From the NCBI GenBank assembly GCA_025363655.1, contig JANYDK010000032.1, forward strand, positions 87,967 through 151,966: a DNA stretch of 64,000 nt, read 5' to 3'. Source of the DNA: Deltaproteobacteria bacterium (lineage in GTDB: Bacteria; Myxococcota_A; Polyangia; Polyangiales; JADJMO01). A model generated the notes under the pieces. That model was not told the origin of the DNA. It ran no database searches and saw only the letters and a list, made by a program, of their open reading frames with translations. Shown here piece after piece: positions 31,002 through 40,651 of this stretch (position 1 is its first letter; every line of letters starts with the position of its first letter). Position numbers and translations under genes: made by a program.

Positions 31002-32588
31002 CTAGTCGGTGGCGAAGGCCGCGAGCACGATCGGCAGCACGCACGCGGCGACGTCGATGCGCGGGCGGTAGCGGATGAAGAGTCCGCCGAGCGTGCCGAG
31101 GACGCGCGCGATCATCACGAAATCGGCCGGGAGTGTGGTGACCGGATCGTCGTTCATCGCCGCCATCAGCGTGTGAGCGTCAGCGACGAGCTGTTCGGTG
31201 GTCGGCCATGCGGCCTCTCCGCCGTCGCGCGCGAACGAGCCGATGAGCGAGATCGCGAAGCGGTGCAGGGTGTCGGGCTTGCCGCTCCTCGTGCGGAAGC
31301 CGGCGGCCGCGAGCGCCTCGGTCATCCCATTTTCGTCACGCACGACTGCTGCCTGGACCAGCGACAGATACGCGCGCCGCGCCTTCGGCTCGAGCACCTG
31401 CGTGCAGCCGAAGTCGAGCAGCACCACCACGTCGTCGTCCGTCACGAGCACGTTGCCCGGGTGCGGATCGGCCTGAAAGTGGCCGAATTCGAGGATCTGA
31501 CGCAGCCAGGCCTCGAGGAGTCGCGCGAGGATCCGATCGCGCCGCGCCCTTGCGACTTCGGCCCCCGAGTCTCCCCCGGCTCCCGCGTCTTCCTGCTCGA
31601 TGCGCGCGTCGAGTGCATCGAGCACGGTCGTGATCTTGGTGCCCGCGACGAAGCGCGTGGTCAGCACATGTCCCGTGGAGAGCGCAAAGAGCGGCTCTGG
31701 GACATCGATGCCTTCTGTGCCCCGTAGGAAGCTCGCGACCGCCGCGGCGTGCCCTGCTTCCTCACGGTAGTCGAGCTCGCGGACGATCGCCGCGCTCACC
31801 GCCTCGGCGATGGCCACGTGATCGATCGGCGGCAGCATCGAGGCGAGCGCATCGAGGCAGAGCCGGAGCAGCATGAGATCATGCCCGATCAGCCGATCGA
31901 TCCCTGGCCGCTGCACCTTCACCGCCACCTCGCGTCCATCGGCGAGCGTCGCGCGGTGCACCTGACCGATGCTCGCGGCGGCGAGCGGCGCTTCGTCGAA
32001 GTGCGTGAACGCTTCTTCGAGCGTGGCCTCCAGCTCGTGCTCGACGACGCGTCGCACTTCCGCGAAGTCGATGGGCGGCGCCGCGTCCTGCAGCACCGAG
32101 AGCTCGTCGACGAAGGCCTTCGGCATAAGGTCGGGACGCGCGGAGAGCATCTGCCCGACCTTGAGCACCCCACCGCCGTGCTTGGCAGCCGCATCGCGCA
32201 GCAGCCTCGCGCTCTTCTGGTGCAACTTCTCCAGCGAGCGCGCCGCCCCCGCGCGCGACATGAACGCCGCCTTCGTCGTGTGCAGGCGATAGCCGGCGAC
32301 GATCCGCGAGAGCGTCGCCGAAAGCGCCGTCAATCGCGCGAGCCGCTGACCGGCGTCGCGGAGCTCGTTCTTCGTCCCCGCTGCGCCCGTCGCGAAGTCG
32401 CTTGCGACCTTCGCCGTGGCTTCACGCACCGACCACGCGGCGTCCTCGACGGCGCGCAAGAGCGCATCGACCAGGAGCATCGCCGCGCGCATCGAGTCGA
32501 GCAGGCTGGCGCGGGCTTCGCGTGAATCGCGTGAGTCGCGTGATGTCGCGGTGCCGAAGGGGGAGGAGGCGGGCGAGGTCGCTTGCAT
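31002..32588 (-). CDS. ABC1/UbiB (ADCK)-family atypical kinase
   Basis: VLKVGQMLSARPDLMPKAF (KxGQ), EAPLAAASIGQVHRATLADGREVAVKVQRPG, GHFQADPHPGNVLV, VVLLDFGC. Confidence 0.93.
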   Translation of the reverse strand: MQATSPASSPFGTATSRDSRDSREARASLLDSMRAAMLLVDALLRAVEDAAWSVREATAKVASDFATGAAGTKNELRDAGQRLARLTALSATLSRIVAGYRLHTTKAAFMSRAGAARSLEKLHQKSARLLRDAAAKHGGGVLKVGQMLSARPDLMPKAFVDELSVLQDAAPPIDFAEVRRVVEHELEATLEEAFTHFDEAPLAAASIGQVHRATLADGREVAVKVQRPGIDRLIGHDLMLLRLCLDALASMLPPIDHVAIAEAVSAAIVRELDYREEAGHAAAVASFLRGTEGIDVPEPLFALSTGHVLTTRFVAGTKITTVLDALDARIEQEDAGAGGDSGAEVARARRDRILARLLEAWLRQILEFGHFQADPHPGNVLVTDDDVVVLLDFGCTQVLEPKARRAYLSLVQAAVVRDENGMTEALAAAGFRTRSGKPDTLHRFAISLIGSFARDGGEAAWPTTEQLVADAHTLMAAMNDDPVTTLPADFVMIARVLGTLGGLFIRYRPRIDVAACVLPIVLAAFATD

Positions 32589-32599
32589 TTCTGTGGCGT

Positions 32600-32644
32600 A
32601 TCACATTGTGATTCACTGGCCAGAAAAATGTGTCACGACGTGAC
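32600..32644. promoter_or_regulatory. Two odd-centred dyads upstream of the UbiB-like kinase
   Basis: ATCACA-T-TGTGAT (32600-32612) and GTCACG-A-CGTGAC (32632-32644), both perfect, centres 32 bp apart. Confidence 0.45.
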
Positions 32645-32705
32645 TCGTTGTCGTAAGCGATGGAAAAGATTGGGCGACCTACGCGGGAGGGCGCGTGGGG
32701 AGCGG

Positions 32706-33788
32706 CTACGTCGGCAGCGAGAAATGAAATGTGCTGCCCCTTCCGACCATACTCTCGACCCACATCCGCCCGCCGTGCGCCTCGATGATGCGCTTCGAGA
32801 TGTGCAAGCCGAGACCGAGACCGCGACGATCGGCGTGGAGCTGACAAAACCGCGCGAACACTGCCTGGAGCGCGCCCTCGGGAATCCCCATCCCGGTATC
32901 ACTCACCGAGAAATGGAGCTCGCCACGCTCGGCACGGATTCGGACGGAGACCCTCCCTCCTGCCGGCGTGAACTTGATCGCGTTGGCGACCAGGTTGGCG
33001 AGGACCTGCAGGATCCGCCCGCCGTCGAGCCACGCATGACCCGGCAGCGCTACCTCCTCGGCGTCAAGCGCTATCCGTTTGAGCGTCGCGATGGGCTCGA
33101 AGGCCTCGAGCGTCTCGCGCAGGAGCTTCGAGACCTCGATTGGCTCCGGCACGATCGCGAGCTTGCCTGCGTCGAGACTGGAGATGTCGAGCAGGTCGCC
33201 AATCAGTCGATTCATCCGCGCGACGAGGCGCCCGCTGACGGCGCCACGCTTGCGCATCGAATCGCCGGCCGGCCCTTCGGGTGCCAGCTCGACCAACGCC
33301 TGAGAATTGAGTGAGAGGCCGTTCAGCAAATTGCGCAGATCGTGGCTCACGGTGGCGAGAAAGTCGTCCCTCGACGCAATCGCCGTGTCGGCCTGCTCGC
33401 GTTCGCCAGTCAGATCCTCGTCGGTGGCCTCGCGCTCTACCGCGAGGAAGTCAGCCATGTAGCGCCTTCGCTTTGCGCGTTCGTTCTCGACGAGCGCGTC
33501 CTCCTCGGAGCGCTCTCGGCCGAGCAGGTCGTCGGCGCGGGTTCGTTGCTGCTCCGTATGGGCCTCGTCCGTGGGCGAGCTCACGGCCTGAACCCGATCC
33601 GCGTCGTCTCGCGCCGTCTGCACCACTTGATCTGCCCGCTGCCGCGCGAGCCGGACGACCTCGTCCTCCCCGAGCTCGGCCGCGGTCCTCTTTTCCTCGA
33701 TGCCGGCGTCGGCCTTGTCGCGCTCGGCGCGCAAGCTCTCGTCGGTATTTTCACGCTGCGGGTGACCCGCACTTTCGAGGTCTACCAT
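32706..33788 (-). CDS. Cytoplasmic orphan sensor histidine kinase with coiled-coil N-terminus
   Basis: DDFLATVSHDLRNLLNGLSLNSQAL H-box; N-box and G-box (LANLVANAIKFTPAGG, VSDTGMGIP); charged heptad-like N-terminus; no TM segment. Confidence 0.9.
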   Translation of the reverse strand: MVDLESAGHPQRENTDESLRAERDKADAGIEEKRTAAELGEDEVVRLARQRADQVVQTARDDADRVQAVSSPTDEAHTEQQRTRADDLLGRERSEEDALVENERAKRRRYMADFLAVEREATDEDLTGEREQADTAIASRDDFLATVSHDLRNLLNGLSLNSQALVELAPEGPAGDSMRKRGAVSGRLVARMNRLIGDLLDISSLDAGKLAIVPEPIEVSKLLRETLEAFEPIATLKRIALDAEEVALPGHAWLDGGRILQVLANLVANAIKFTPAGGRVSVRIRAERGELHFSVSDTGMGIPEGALQAVFARFCQLHADRRGLGLGLHISKRIIEAHGGRMWVESMVGRGSTFHFSLPT

Positions 33789-33882
33789 CCCCCTCTGAAT
33801 ATCACGCGTGAGCCGGCCGCGCCCTGCCGATGGTTTGCGGCGGCGCGGAGCTCAGGGGGCGCCGTCGTATGCCGCTGGCTAC

Positions 33883-34500
33883 ATGGCCGGAGCGGGGCGC
33901 GTGATCTTGCGCGACAAGGTCGCAGGCAAATTCCTCCTCGCCGTGCCCGGCTTCGCCACGCTGTGGTGCGGCGGTGGAGCGGTGGCGTCCTTCCTGAGGT
34001 TGCTTCCCAAGTCGGGCGTCGGCGTGGGGTTCTTCCTCGTGGCGCTGACGGCGCTGTTCGCATTTCGCGCGTTGACGCTCACCGTGCTGCGGACGGTCGT
34101 CAGCGAAGGCGAGGTGCACGTGCAGTATGGCCTCTGGGGACCGCGCGTGCCGATCGCTCGCGTCACCAGCTGCCGCGTTCGCCCCTACGACTGGACGGAG
34201 TGCTCAGGCGTGGCGGCGACGTCGTCGAGATTTGTTGGACCGACGACGTCGTCGCTGCCATCGACGAGGCCCGTGCCAGCGCGACGGCCGCGCTACGCGT
34301 CGCGACGGACGACGACGTCGCCCCTGTTGCCGGTGACGTGCGCGTCGAAGACGAAGCCGGCTCGGAGCGAGCGAGCGACGAAGAGCGCCAGGCGAGTCAT
34401 CGCGCACATCGCGCACGATTGACCGCTCCGACGGCACTCGTTGCAACGGTGAGCTTCGCCGAAGATTACGTGCAGCTGATCATCCACACGCTCGCAGCAT
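33883..34500 (+). pseudogene. Small membrane protein gene with apparent frameshift/internal deletion
   Basis: Frame 1 encodes VILRDKVAGKFLLAVPGFATLWCGG...VHVQYGLWGPRVPIARVTSCRVRPYDWTE; the plausible continuation GGDVVEICWTDDVVAAIDEARAS is in another frame after about 34200. Confidence 0.5.
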
Positions 34501-34897
34501 AGTCGATTCTCCGCGGACGCCAGCTGAGCGTGGGCGGAAATCGCTCGAGCGCACGCTTCAGGAGCGCGCTGGCGTCGGACGCGAGGGGTTCGAATTTCAC
34601 GCCGTACGAGCGGCCGCTGTCACCCGTGCGGAGGCCGTGCACGAGGCGGGTCACCTTCGCTTCGACGAAGACGTAGGCGGGACTGAACGGGATCTTGAAG
34701 AGCACCTGCAGTGGATCACCGACGCTCGCCGCTTCTCCAGCGGTGCCGTCGGCGAGGAGCTGCATGCCGTGGGGCGAGAGATCGAGGATGCGCTTCCCCA
34801 CTGGCAGGAAGTCGCGTTCGCGGACGACGTCACACGTGAGATGCACGGCACGCCGCTGGCCCCTGCGTTCGCGCGCTCGAACGATGAACTCGCTCAT
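34466..34897 (-). CDS. PilZ-like domain protein
   Basis: MSEFIVRARERRGQRRAVHLTCDVVRERDFLPVGKRILDLSPHGMQLLADG. Confidence 0.75.
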   Translation of the reverse strand: MSEFIVRARERRGQRRAVHLTCDVVRERDFLPVGKRILDLSPHGMQLLADGTAGEAASVGDPLQVLFKIPFSPAYVFVEAKVTRLVHGLRTGDSGRSYGVKFEPLASDASALLKRALERFPPTLSWRPRRIDYAASVWMISCT

Positions 34898-35024
34898 ATT
34901 GGACACCTCTCGCCCAATGGTCGCCAGGAGAGAGGTAAAGGGCCAAGTGAGTCGGCGACGCCGCGCTTCGAGGGAGCCCGACGCCGCCGAGGAACGAGTG
35001 GATTTGCGAAATCGACGAGTCAGC

Positions 35025-36395
35025 TCACGGGCAGGAGAACTTCTCGAGATATGCCGCGGTGCCGTCGCCGCGGCCACGCCAGAACACCGAGCCCTCGTGA
35101 TAGGTGATGTAGTCGGTCGAGCCGGAGATCGAGCCGACGAACTTGTTGCCGAGGACGACGTCCTTGGCCGGGTGCGAGGCCTTGGCGTCGTAGCCCGACG
35201 GCGGGAAGTCGATCGGGCTTCCCGCGCCGGCGATGTGCGTGAGCGTGCCGCTGGTCGTCAGATACCAGATGAAGCCCTTCCCCGAGAGGATGAGGCCCGT
35301 GCCGTCGGTGGTGATGCCCGCGATCGCCGGGTACTGCGACGCATCGATGGGCGGGAACTTTCCGCCGCCGCCCTTGATGACGGTGCTGACCGCGCCCGAG
35401 ACGGTGTCGATGGCGATCACGTACGCCTCGGCGCCGTCGGTGCCGACCGCATAGAGCTTGGTGCCGATGCGCGTGAGGTTGGTGATTTGCGCCGGGCCGT
35501 CGGCGGGGATTTTTGCCACCGTCGTCACGGTGTGCGCAGCATCGGCGGCGATCTTCTTGATCTTCATGTTGCCGATGTCGAAGACGAAGATGTTGCCGGC
35601 GTCGTCGGTGACGAGCGAGGCGGGGCCGTCGAATTTCGCGCTCGCGCCAGCGCCGAGCACGTCGCCGGGATTGAGCGTGTCGGAGAGATCGGGGTTCGCC
35701 GTGGCGTTGCCAGCCCACACCTCGACGGTGCACGCGGAGGTCGTCGGGTTCGCGATGTGGAGTACGGCGTTGCCGAAGATGTCGGCGACGACGATGCTCT
35801 TGTCGGGGAGCGCGGCCATGCCCCAGATCTTCGCGAGGCGCGCGGCCCCGCAAGCGCCCGGCGCGTAGGCGAGCTTCGCCGAGTTCTGCCCGGCGACCTT
35901 GGTCTCGACGGGCCCTGCGGCGCTGGTGTCGACGGTCCAGACCTCGCCGTCGTCGCGCGTGTAGATTCGGCTGCCGGCGAAGACGAGGTTCCCCCACTGC
36001 AGCGGCGGATCGGCGTGGATGCCGGTGCCAGAGGTCGGACGATCGGTGTACTCGCCGACGTACGACGGGTTGCCCGCGTAGAGCGTGCCCGTCGAGCACG
36101 AGGTGGCGAGGCCACCGCCGCCGGTCTCGCTCGTCGTCGTCGAGTCGGAACCGCCGCCGCCGCCGGTGTCGGTCGTCGTCGAGTCCGAGCCGCCGCCGCC
36201 GCCCGTATCGGTCGTGGTCGAGTCCGAACCTCCGCCTCCGCTCGTGTCGGTGCCGGCGTCTCCGCCGGACGTGGTCCCGGTGTCGGGCGAATCACCCGGC
36301 CCGGAGTCCGCTCCTCCGTTGACCACCGTGCAACCGGTGGCGAGGGCAGTCGTCGACATGGTGGATGCGAGAGCGAGGAGAAGTAGCTTGTTCAT
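35025..36395 (-). CDS. NHL/beta-propeller-like lipoprotein
   Basis: Signal/lipobox MNKLLLLALASTMSTTALATGCTVV; GGGGSDSTTTDT linker; propeller-like GAGASAKFDGPASLVTDDAGNIFVFDIGNMKIKKI. Confidence 0.82.
   Translation of the reverse strand: MNKLLLLALASTMSTTALATGCTVVNGGADSGPGDSPDTGTTSGGDAGTDTSGGGGSDSTTTDTGGGGGSDSTTTDTGGGGGSDSTTTSETGGGGLATSCSTGTLYAGNPSYVGEYTDRPTSGTGIHADPPLQWGNLVFAGSRIYTRDDGEVWTVDTSAAGPVETKVAGQNSAKLAYAPGACGAARLAKIWGMAALPDKSIVVADIFGNAVLHIANPTTSACTVEVWAGNATANPDLSDTLNPGDVLGAGASAKFDGPASLVTDDAGNIFVFDIGNMKIKKIAADAAHTVTTVAKIPADGPAQITNLTRIGTKLYAVGTDGAEAYVIAIDTVSGAVSTVIKGGGGKFPPIDASQYPAIAGITTDGTGLILSGKGFIWYLTTSGTLTHIAGAGSPIDFPPSGYDAKASHPAKDVVLGNKFVGSISGSTDYITYHEGSVFWRGRGDGTAAYLEKFSCP
36120..36245. 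repeat. About 39-bp coding minisatellite (three copies)
   Basis: In-frame repeat encoding TDTGGGGGSDSTT on the minus strand. Confidence 0.8.
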
Positions 36396-36597
36396 GCAAG
36401 GCCCTTCAGCAACGGCTGTGCCTCGCTTCCTTCCGCTTGAAACAACTCTCTCTGCGAGTGCGCTTCGTCGACGTTTGGTCGTCCGTGCGTGCGGCCTGCG
36501 CGCAATGGTGCGACGTCCGAAGGCGCGCGTGCCACGTCGCAGTGCAACCCGACGCACGTCGCACTCGGGGGTGATTCAGCGCAACGATCCGAGGGCG

Positions 36598-38016
36598 TCA
36601 GGGGATGGGATCGAAGCGGAAGAACGTCTGTTCGCCGCGAACGAGAAAGCTGCTCGCGCCACGCACGCCCCAGCATCGGCCGACGGCGCCGAAGAGCTTC
36701 TGCGGCTCGGTCAAGGTTTGCACGTGGGTGATGCTGCCATCCTCGTGGATGCGCACCAGCAGACACGCGTCCCCCGTCGGCGGTGACATCACCACGTCGG
36801 CGTCGGTGCTCGTCGTCGCGACGACGTCTTCGAAGGCCACGCCACCCTTGGTGAAGGTGGCGCCGGGCCTCTTTCCCCAAGGATGCGATTTCACCCAGCG
36901 CATGTTGCCGTCGCCGTCGATGCCCATCGCCAGCGCCTCGATCGGCGGATCGGGCTGCTGCGGATTGCCGGCGACGAGAGAGCCGGTCGCGATGAACGAG
37001 CCATCTCCGAGCTCGGCGACGTGCGCGAGATCGAGCGACGTGAAGTAGCCGTCGCCGTAGTGTCTCGTCCAGAGCAGCTTCATCCCGGCGTCGTAGCGGA
37101 GGAGAGCGCCTTCGCGCCCCTGCTGCGGGCACCGATCGTCGGGGCTCGAGGGATCTTGCGGATCGGCATCGGTGCCACACGCGATCGAACGGCCCCAGTT
37201 GTACGTGCCGACGACGACGAAGCCACCGTCCTTGGTGGGGGCGATGCCCTCGAAGAGCGGATCGGCGATCCCGAGCGGTATGGCTGTGACGCTGCCCATC
37301 GGCGGAGCGCCCGGATGCTCGTATTCGGGAACGTGAAGCGCATCGACCTTCACCTTTTGCTTCACCGCGCCGTCTTTACTGACGCGGAAGATGGCTTCTT
37401 CGGTGCCGTCGAGCGAGCCCGAGGCCACGGCGGTGAGGCTAGCGGTGACGAGGAAATCACCCGTCGGGTCGGCGAGGACGGTGATCATCCGGACGTTGAG
37501 CTCGCGATCGTCGAGCGTCTTGGCCCACACCAACTTGCCGGTCGCATCGATGAGCGAGGCGCCAAACTTCTGGGAGCCGTCGGGGCTGCTGCCGAATGCG
37601 TGAACCTGTCCGACGGCGAAGATGCTTCCATCGAGGGCGGTCGTCATCGCGAAGACCTGCAAGTTTCCCTCGCGGCTGCACTTGCCCTCGAAGCCGTGCA
37701 TCGCATCGCTGAACGTGACGGGCGTCGACCAGAGCTCCTTGCCCGAGCGGTCGCGCTTGCGGAACTTCACGGGGAAGGCACGTACGTCGGTGACGACTGA
37801 AGCGTCGTCGCCGGTGAGCGTGAAACACCCGAAGTCGGCGTTGGCCGGCATGGTCCACACCGGTTTGACCTCCGGGCCGAGCGGGGTGGTGAAGGGAAAC
37901 TCGGTCGAATCGATGGCGAAGCGGTGCGCGCCGCTGCTCGAGCTGGAGGAAGACGAGCACGCGCTCGAGGCGCAGACGACGAACGCGAGACGCACGGCGA
38001 ACCCTCGACCGATCAT
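36598..38016 (-). CDS. Exported lipoprotein, probable beta-propeller
   Basis: MIGRGFAVRLAFVVCASSACSSSSSSSSGAHR; repeated blade-like segments. Confidence 0.75.
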   Translation of the reverse strand: MIGRGFAVRLAFVVCASSACSSSSSSSSGAHRFAIDSTEFPFTTPLGPEVKPVWTMPANADFGCFTLTGDDASVVTDVRAFPVKFRKRDRSGKELWSTPVTFSDAMHGFEGKCSREGNLQVFAMTTALDGSIFAVGQVHAFGSSPDGSQKFGASLIDATGKLVWAKTLDDRELNVRMITVLADPTGDFLVTASLTAVASGSLDGTEEAIFRVSKDGAVKQKVKVDALHVPEYEHPGAPPMGSVTAIPLGIADPLFEGIAPTKDGGFVVVGTYNWGRSIACGTDADPQDPSSPDDRCPQQGREGALLRYDAGMKLLWTRHYGDGYFTSLDLAHVAELGDGSFIATGSLVAGNPQQPDPPIEALAMGIDGDGNMRWVKSHPWGKRPGATFTKGGVAFEDVVATTSTDADVVMSPPTGDACLLVRIHEDGSITHVQTLTEPQKLFGAVGRCWGVRGASSFLVRGEQTFFRFDPIP

Positions 38017-38210
38017 TGCCCTCGAATATCGCACGGACCCAAGCCCGGCGTCGTGCGTGTCGAGACCCAGGACGGACTGCCGTTCGGCGGGCGCCCGAGG
38101 CGTTCTGCCCAACAGTGACGGGCCTGCGCGCTGCGGAGCCGACGCTGCTGGGCGGGCACGACCGATCGGCGGAGATTCACGTGGCATGTCCTTCGCAACC
38201 ACGAGTGCTC

Positions 38211-38441
38211 ATGGCAACCAAGAAGTCGAGCAAACGAAAGTACGGTCCGAAGGCGGCGAAGAAAGTCGCGCGCGTGATGCGCGAGTGGAAGGAGGGAAGC
38301 CTCCACTCGGGGCCCAACGGCCCGAAGGTGACGAGCCGGAAGCAGGCCATCGCGATTGGTATCTCCGAAGCACGCCGCGAAGGAGACAAGGCTCCCAAGC
38401 GCGCGGCCAAGAAGACAAAGGCGCACAAAATGGCAGCGTGA
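38211..38441 (+). CDS. Small Lys-rich DUF6496-like protein
   Basis: MATKKSSKRKYGPKAAKKVARVMREWKEGSLHSGPNGPKVTSRKQAIAIGISEARREGDKAPKRAAKK. Confidence 0.75.
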   Translation: MATKKSSKRKYGPKAAKKVARVMREWKEGSLHSGPNGPKVTSRKQAIAIGISEARREGDKAPKRAAKKTKAHKMAA

Positions 38442-38484
38442 AGGCCCGATGAATGCCTGCGCGTGAGCCCTCGTCTGAGACGAG

Positions 38485-39210
38485 ATGCTTCGCACGTTCT
38501 CCTTCCTCACGGCCCTGGTCTTCGTCGGCTGCTCGAGCTGTTCGAGTGGGTCCGAAAGCAGCGTCGATCCCGACGCGCCGACGAAGAGTGATGCAGGGTC
38601 GACCGACGCCGACCGCGCCGACGTCCTAGATTCGGCAGAGGCATCCGACTCGGACATCGTCGACGGCGCCGACGCCGATCCGAGCGTGGCCGACACGAGC
38701 GACACGGCGCTCTCCGACACGCTCGCTGACGCACTCCCCGACGCACTCCCCGACGCGCTCCCTGACGCGCTCCCTGACAGCCGCGCTGATGTCGCCGCCG
38801 ACACGGCGTCTGACACATCGGGCTCCGACACCGGCGTCGACGCCGGCAAACCAGGAGTCTTCTGCGGAGCCGCTGCGACGGGAACGACGTGCGGAGCAGG
38901 CCAAATCTGCTGCTTCAACACCTCCTTTGGCGGCGGCGTCTGCCTCGGCTCGGGCTCGTCGTGTGCGAGTGGCTCGTCGCGCATCACGTGCACCGGAAGG
39001 GCCGATTGCGCCGCCGGTCAGGTCTGTTGCGTGAATCGACTCAAAGGGAGCGGCTACCTCCTCGGCACGGTCTGCGAGACGACCTGCACGCCGATCAGCG
39101 CCAGTTACAGCACGTACGAGGCTTGTTCTTGGCTACATCCGGATGCGGCCGAGTGTGCAGCGCCGAAGAGCTGCTTGGCGACGGGCAGTCCGTTTGGTGA
39201 GTGTCTTTGA
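38485..39210 (+). CDS. Cys-rich lipoprotein with DALP-repeat linker
   Basis: MLRTFSFLTALVFVGCSSCSS lipobox; ALPDALPDALPDALPD; Cys-rich C-terminal half. Confidence 0.75.
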   Translation: MLRTFSFLTALVFVGCSSCSSGSESSVDPDAPTKSDAGSTDADRADVLDSAEASDSDIVDGADADPSVADTSDTALSDTLADALPDALPDALPDALPDSRADVAADTASDTSGSDTGVDAGKPGVFCGAAATGTTCGAGQICCFNTSFGGGVCLGSGSSCASGSSRITCTGRADCAAGQVCCVNRLKGSGYLLGTVCETTCTPISASYSTYEACSWLHPDAAECAAPKSCLATGSPFGECL

Positions 39211-39236
39211 GCCTCTTGTGGGCTCGACGACATCAT

Positions 39237-39281
39237 TCTTACCGCCCTTGCCGTCCTTACCGTCCTTACCGTCCTTACCGC
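39237..39281. repeat. 9-bp tandem repeat
   Basis: Repeated CCTTACCGT-type units in the intergenic region after the Cys-rich lipoprotein. Confidence 0.75.
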
Positions 39282-39478
39282 CGAGTCCTCAACAAGAGAG
39301 TGCTTTCCAGAACAATCGCCGTATCGGGCGTCATGCCTCATCGAGCCTCGGGAGTGTCGACTCCGCGATAGGCATGTTCGGATGTCGTCCTTCGTCCGAG
39401 AAGAGACTTCTCGAGCCCGACGTCGACGAGGTTTCCGGGCAGCGCATCGAATGCGTTGTCGTGCTCCACGTGAGACCA

Positions 39479-40612
39479 CTACGCCCCCACCAACCCGCGC
39501 GCTTCCCGCGGGGCCGCGTTCGTCACCTCCGATTCTTCCAGCCTCGAGAAGCGCGCCAATGTTCTCCCAAGCTCGATGCTCACGGTCGCCTTCGCCGGAA
39601 GCACCACGTGCAACGACGTCGGCCCATCGGGAGGCAGCTCCTCGAGGAGCGCGCGGAGCTTGTCGACGACCCACTCGGCGATCTCGTCGATCTCGGGCCA
39701 TCGAACGTGCACGCGCGAAAAGCGTCCATCACTCCCGCGCTCGAAACGCACGTGGTGCCCCGTGGACTCTCCGTGGAGCGCGACGTCCCAGAGGTCGACG
39801 ATCTCGATCTCGCGCAGCGCACTCTTCGGCTCGAGCGCCGCGAGGAGCGCCGGCAACGGGCCGACGTGGGCGATCCGCAACGTCTCGATACGCGCGAAGA
39901 GAGGCGAGTCGAACACCCAACGCAGCTCGCCCACCGGATTGAACGGGCGTGCCCAGATCTTCGCGCAGACGCCGAGGTGTCGCACGTTCGGCAAGGCGCA
40001 CGCTTCGGCGATGCGCCGAGCGACTTCCGTCGGAGTGTCCGCCACCCACTCGAACGCGACCGACTCGAGCGCGAGCGGCGTTGCCTGCGAAGCGAGCTCG
40101 GCCATGCGACGAGCGTCGAGTCCGGCGACGTGACGAAGTGCGCGCATCACGGGGTGCGTGACGAGGCGAACGGCGTCGTCCTTCTCGCCGAATCGACCGC
40201 TGAGGCCCAAGCGCTCGACGGTGCTCCATTCGTCGCGTCCGAGGAGCGCTGCGCACTTCGGGCCCGTGAGCGGCGAAAGAGCGCACCGCGCGAGGAAACC
40301 ACGCTCGAAGCGCGTGCCCATCCGCTGGAGATGCGGCGCGAGTGGTCCGGCCCACGCCTTCCAGTGACGGTGCGCGAGGGCTCTCTCGCGTTTGGCGTTC
40401 GTCGCGTCGAGGCCTCGCTCGAGACGGGCGAACTGGAGCGCGATGAACTCGCCGCGTGGATCGCCTTGCTCGGTGAGCCAGTCGGCGTAGACGAGGCGCG
40501 CAGCGTCGCTCGCCGGATCCGCGTGCACGGCCGCGAGCAGCGTGTCGCCGTCCTTGGTCTTCGCCGTCTTCGCCACGATGTGGGGACCTCTCGCGTCCCG
40601 ATCGCCTTCCAT
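39479..40612 (-). CDS. TIGR02996-domain protein
   Basis: DTLLAAVHADPASDAARLVYADWLTEQGDPRGEFIALQFARLERG, characteristic of TIGR02996. Confidence 0.85.
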   Translation of the reverse strand: MEGDRDARGPHIVAKTAKTKDGDTLLAAVHADPASDAARLVYADWLTEQGDPRGEFIALQFARLERGLDATNAKRERALAHRHWKAWAGPLAPHLQRMGTRFERGFLARCALSPLTGPKCAALLGRDEWSTVERLGLSGRFGEKDDAVRLVTHPVMRALRHVAGLDARRMAELASQATPLALESVAFEWVADTPTEVARRIAEACALPNVRHLGVCAKIWARPFNPVGELRWVFDSPLFARIETLRIAHVGPLPALLAALEPKSALREIEIVDLWDVALHGESTGHHVRFERGSDGRFSRVHVRWPEIDEIAEWVVDKLRALLEELPPDGPTSLHVVLPAKATVSIELGRTLARFSRLEESEVTNAAPREARGLVGA

Positions 40613-40651
40613 TTTCGGTCAGCCAAGGTCAGCGAACCCGTCGCCCTCTGG

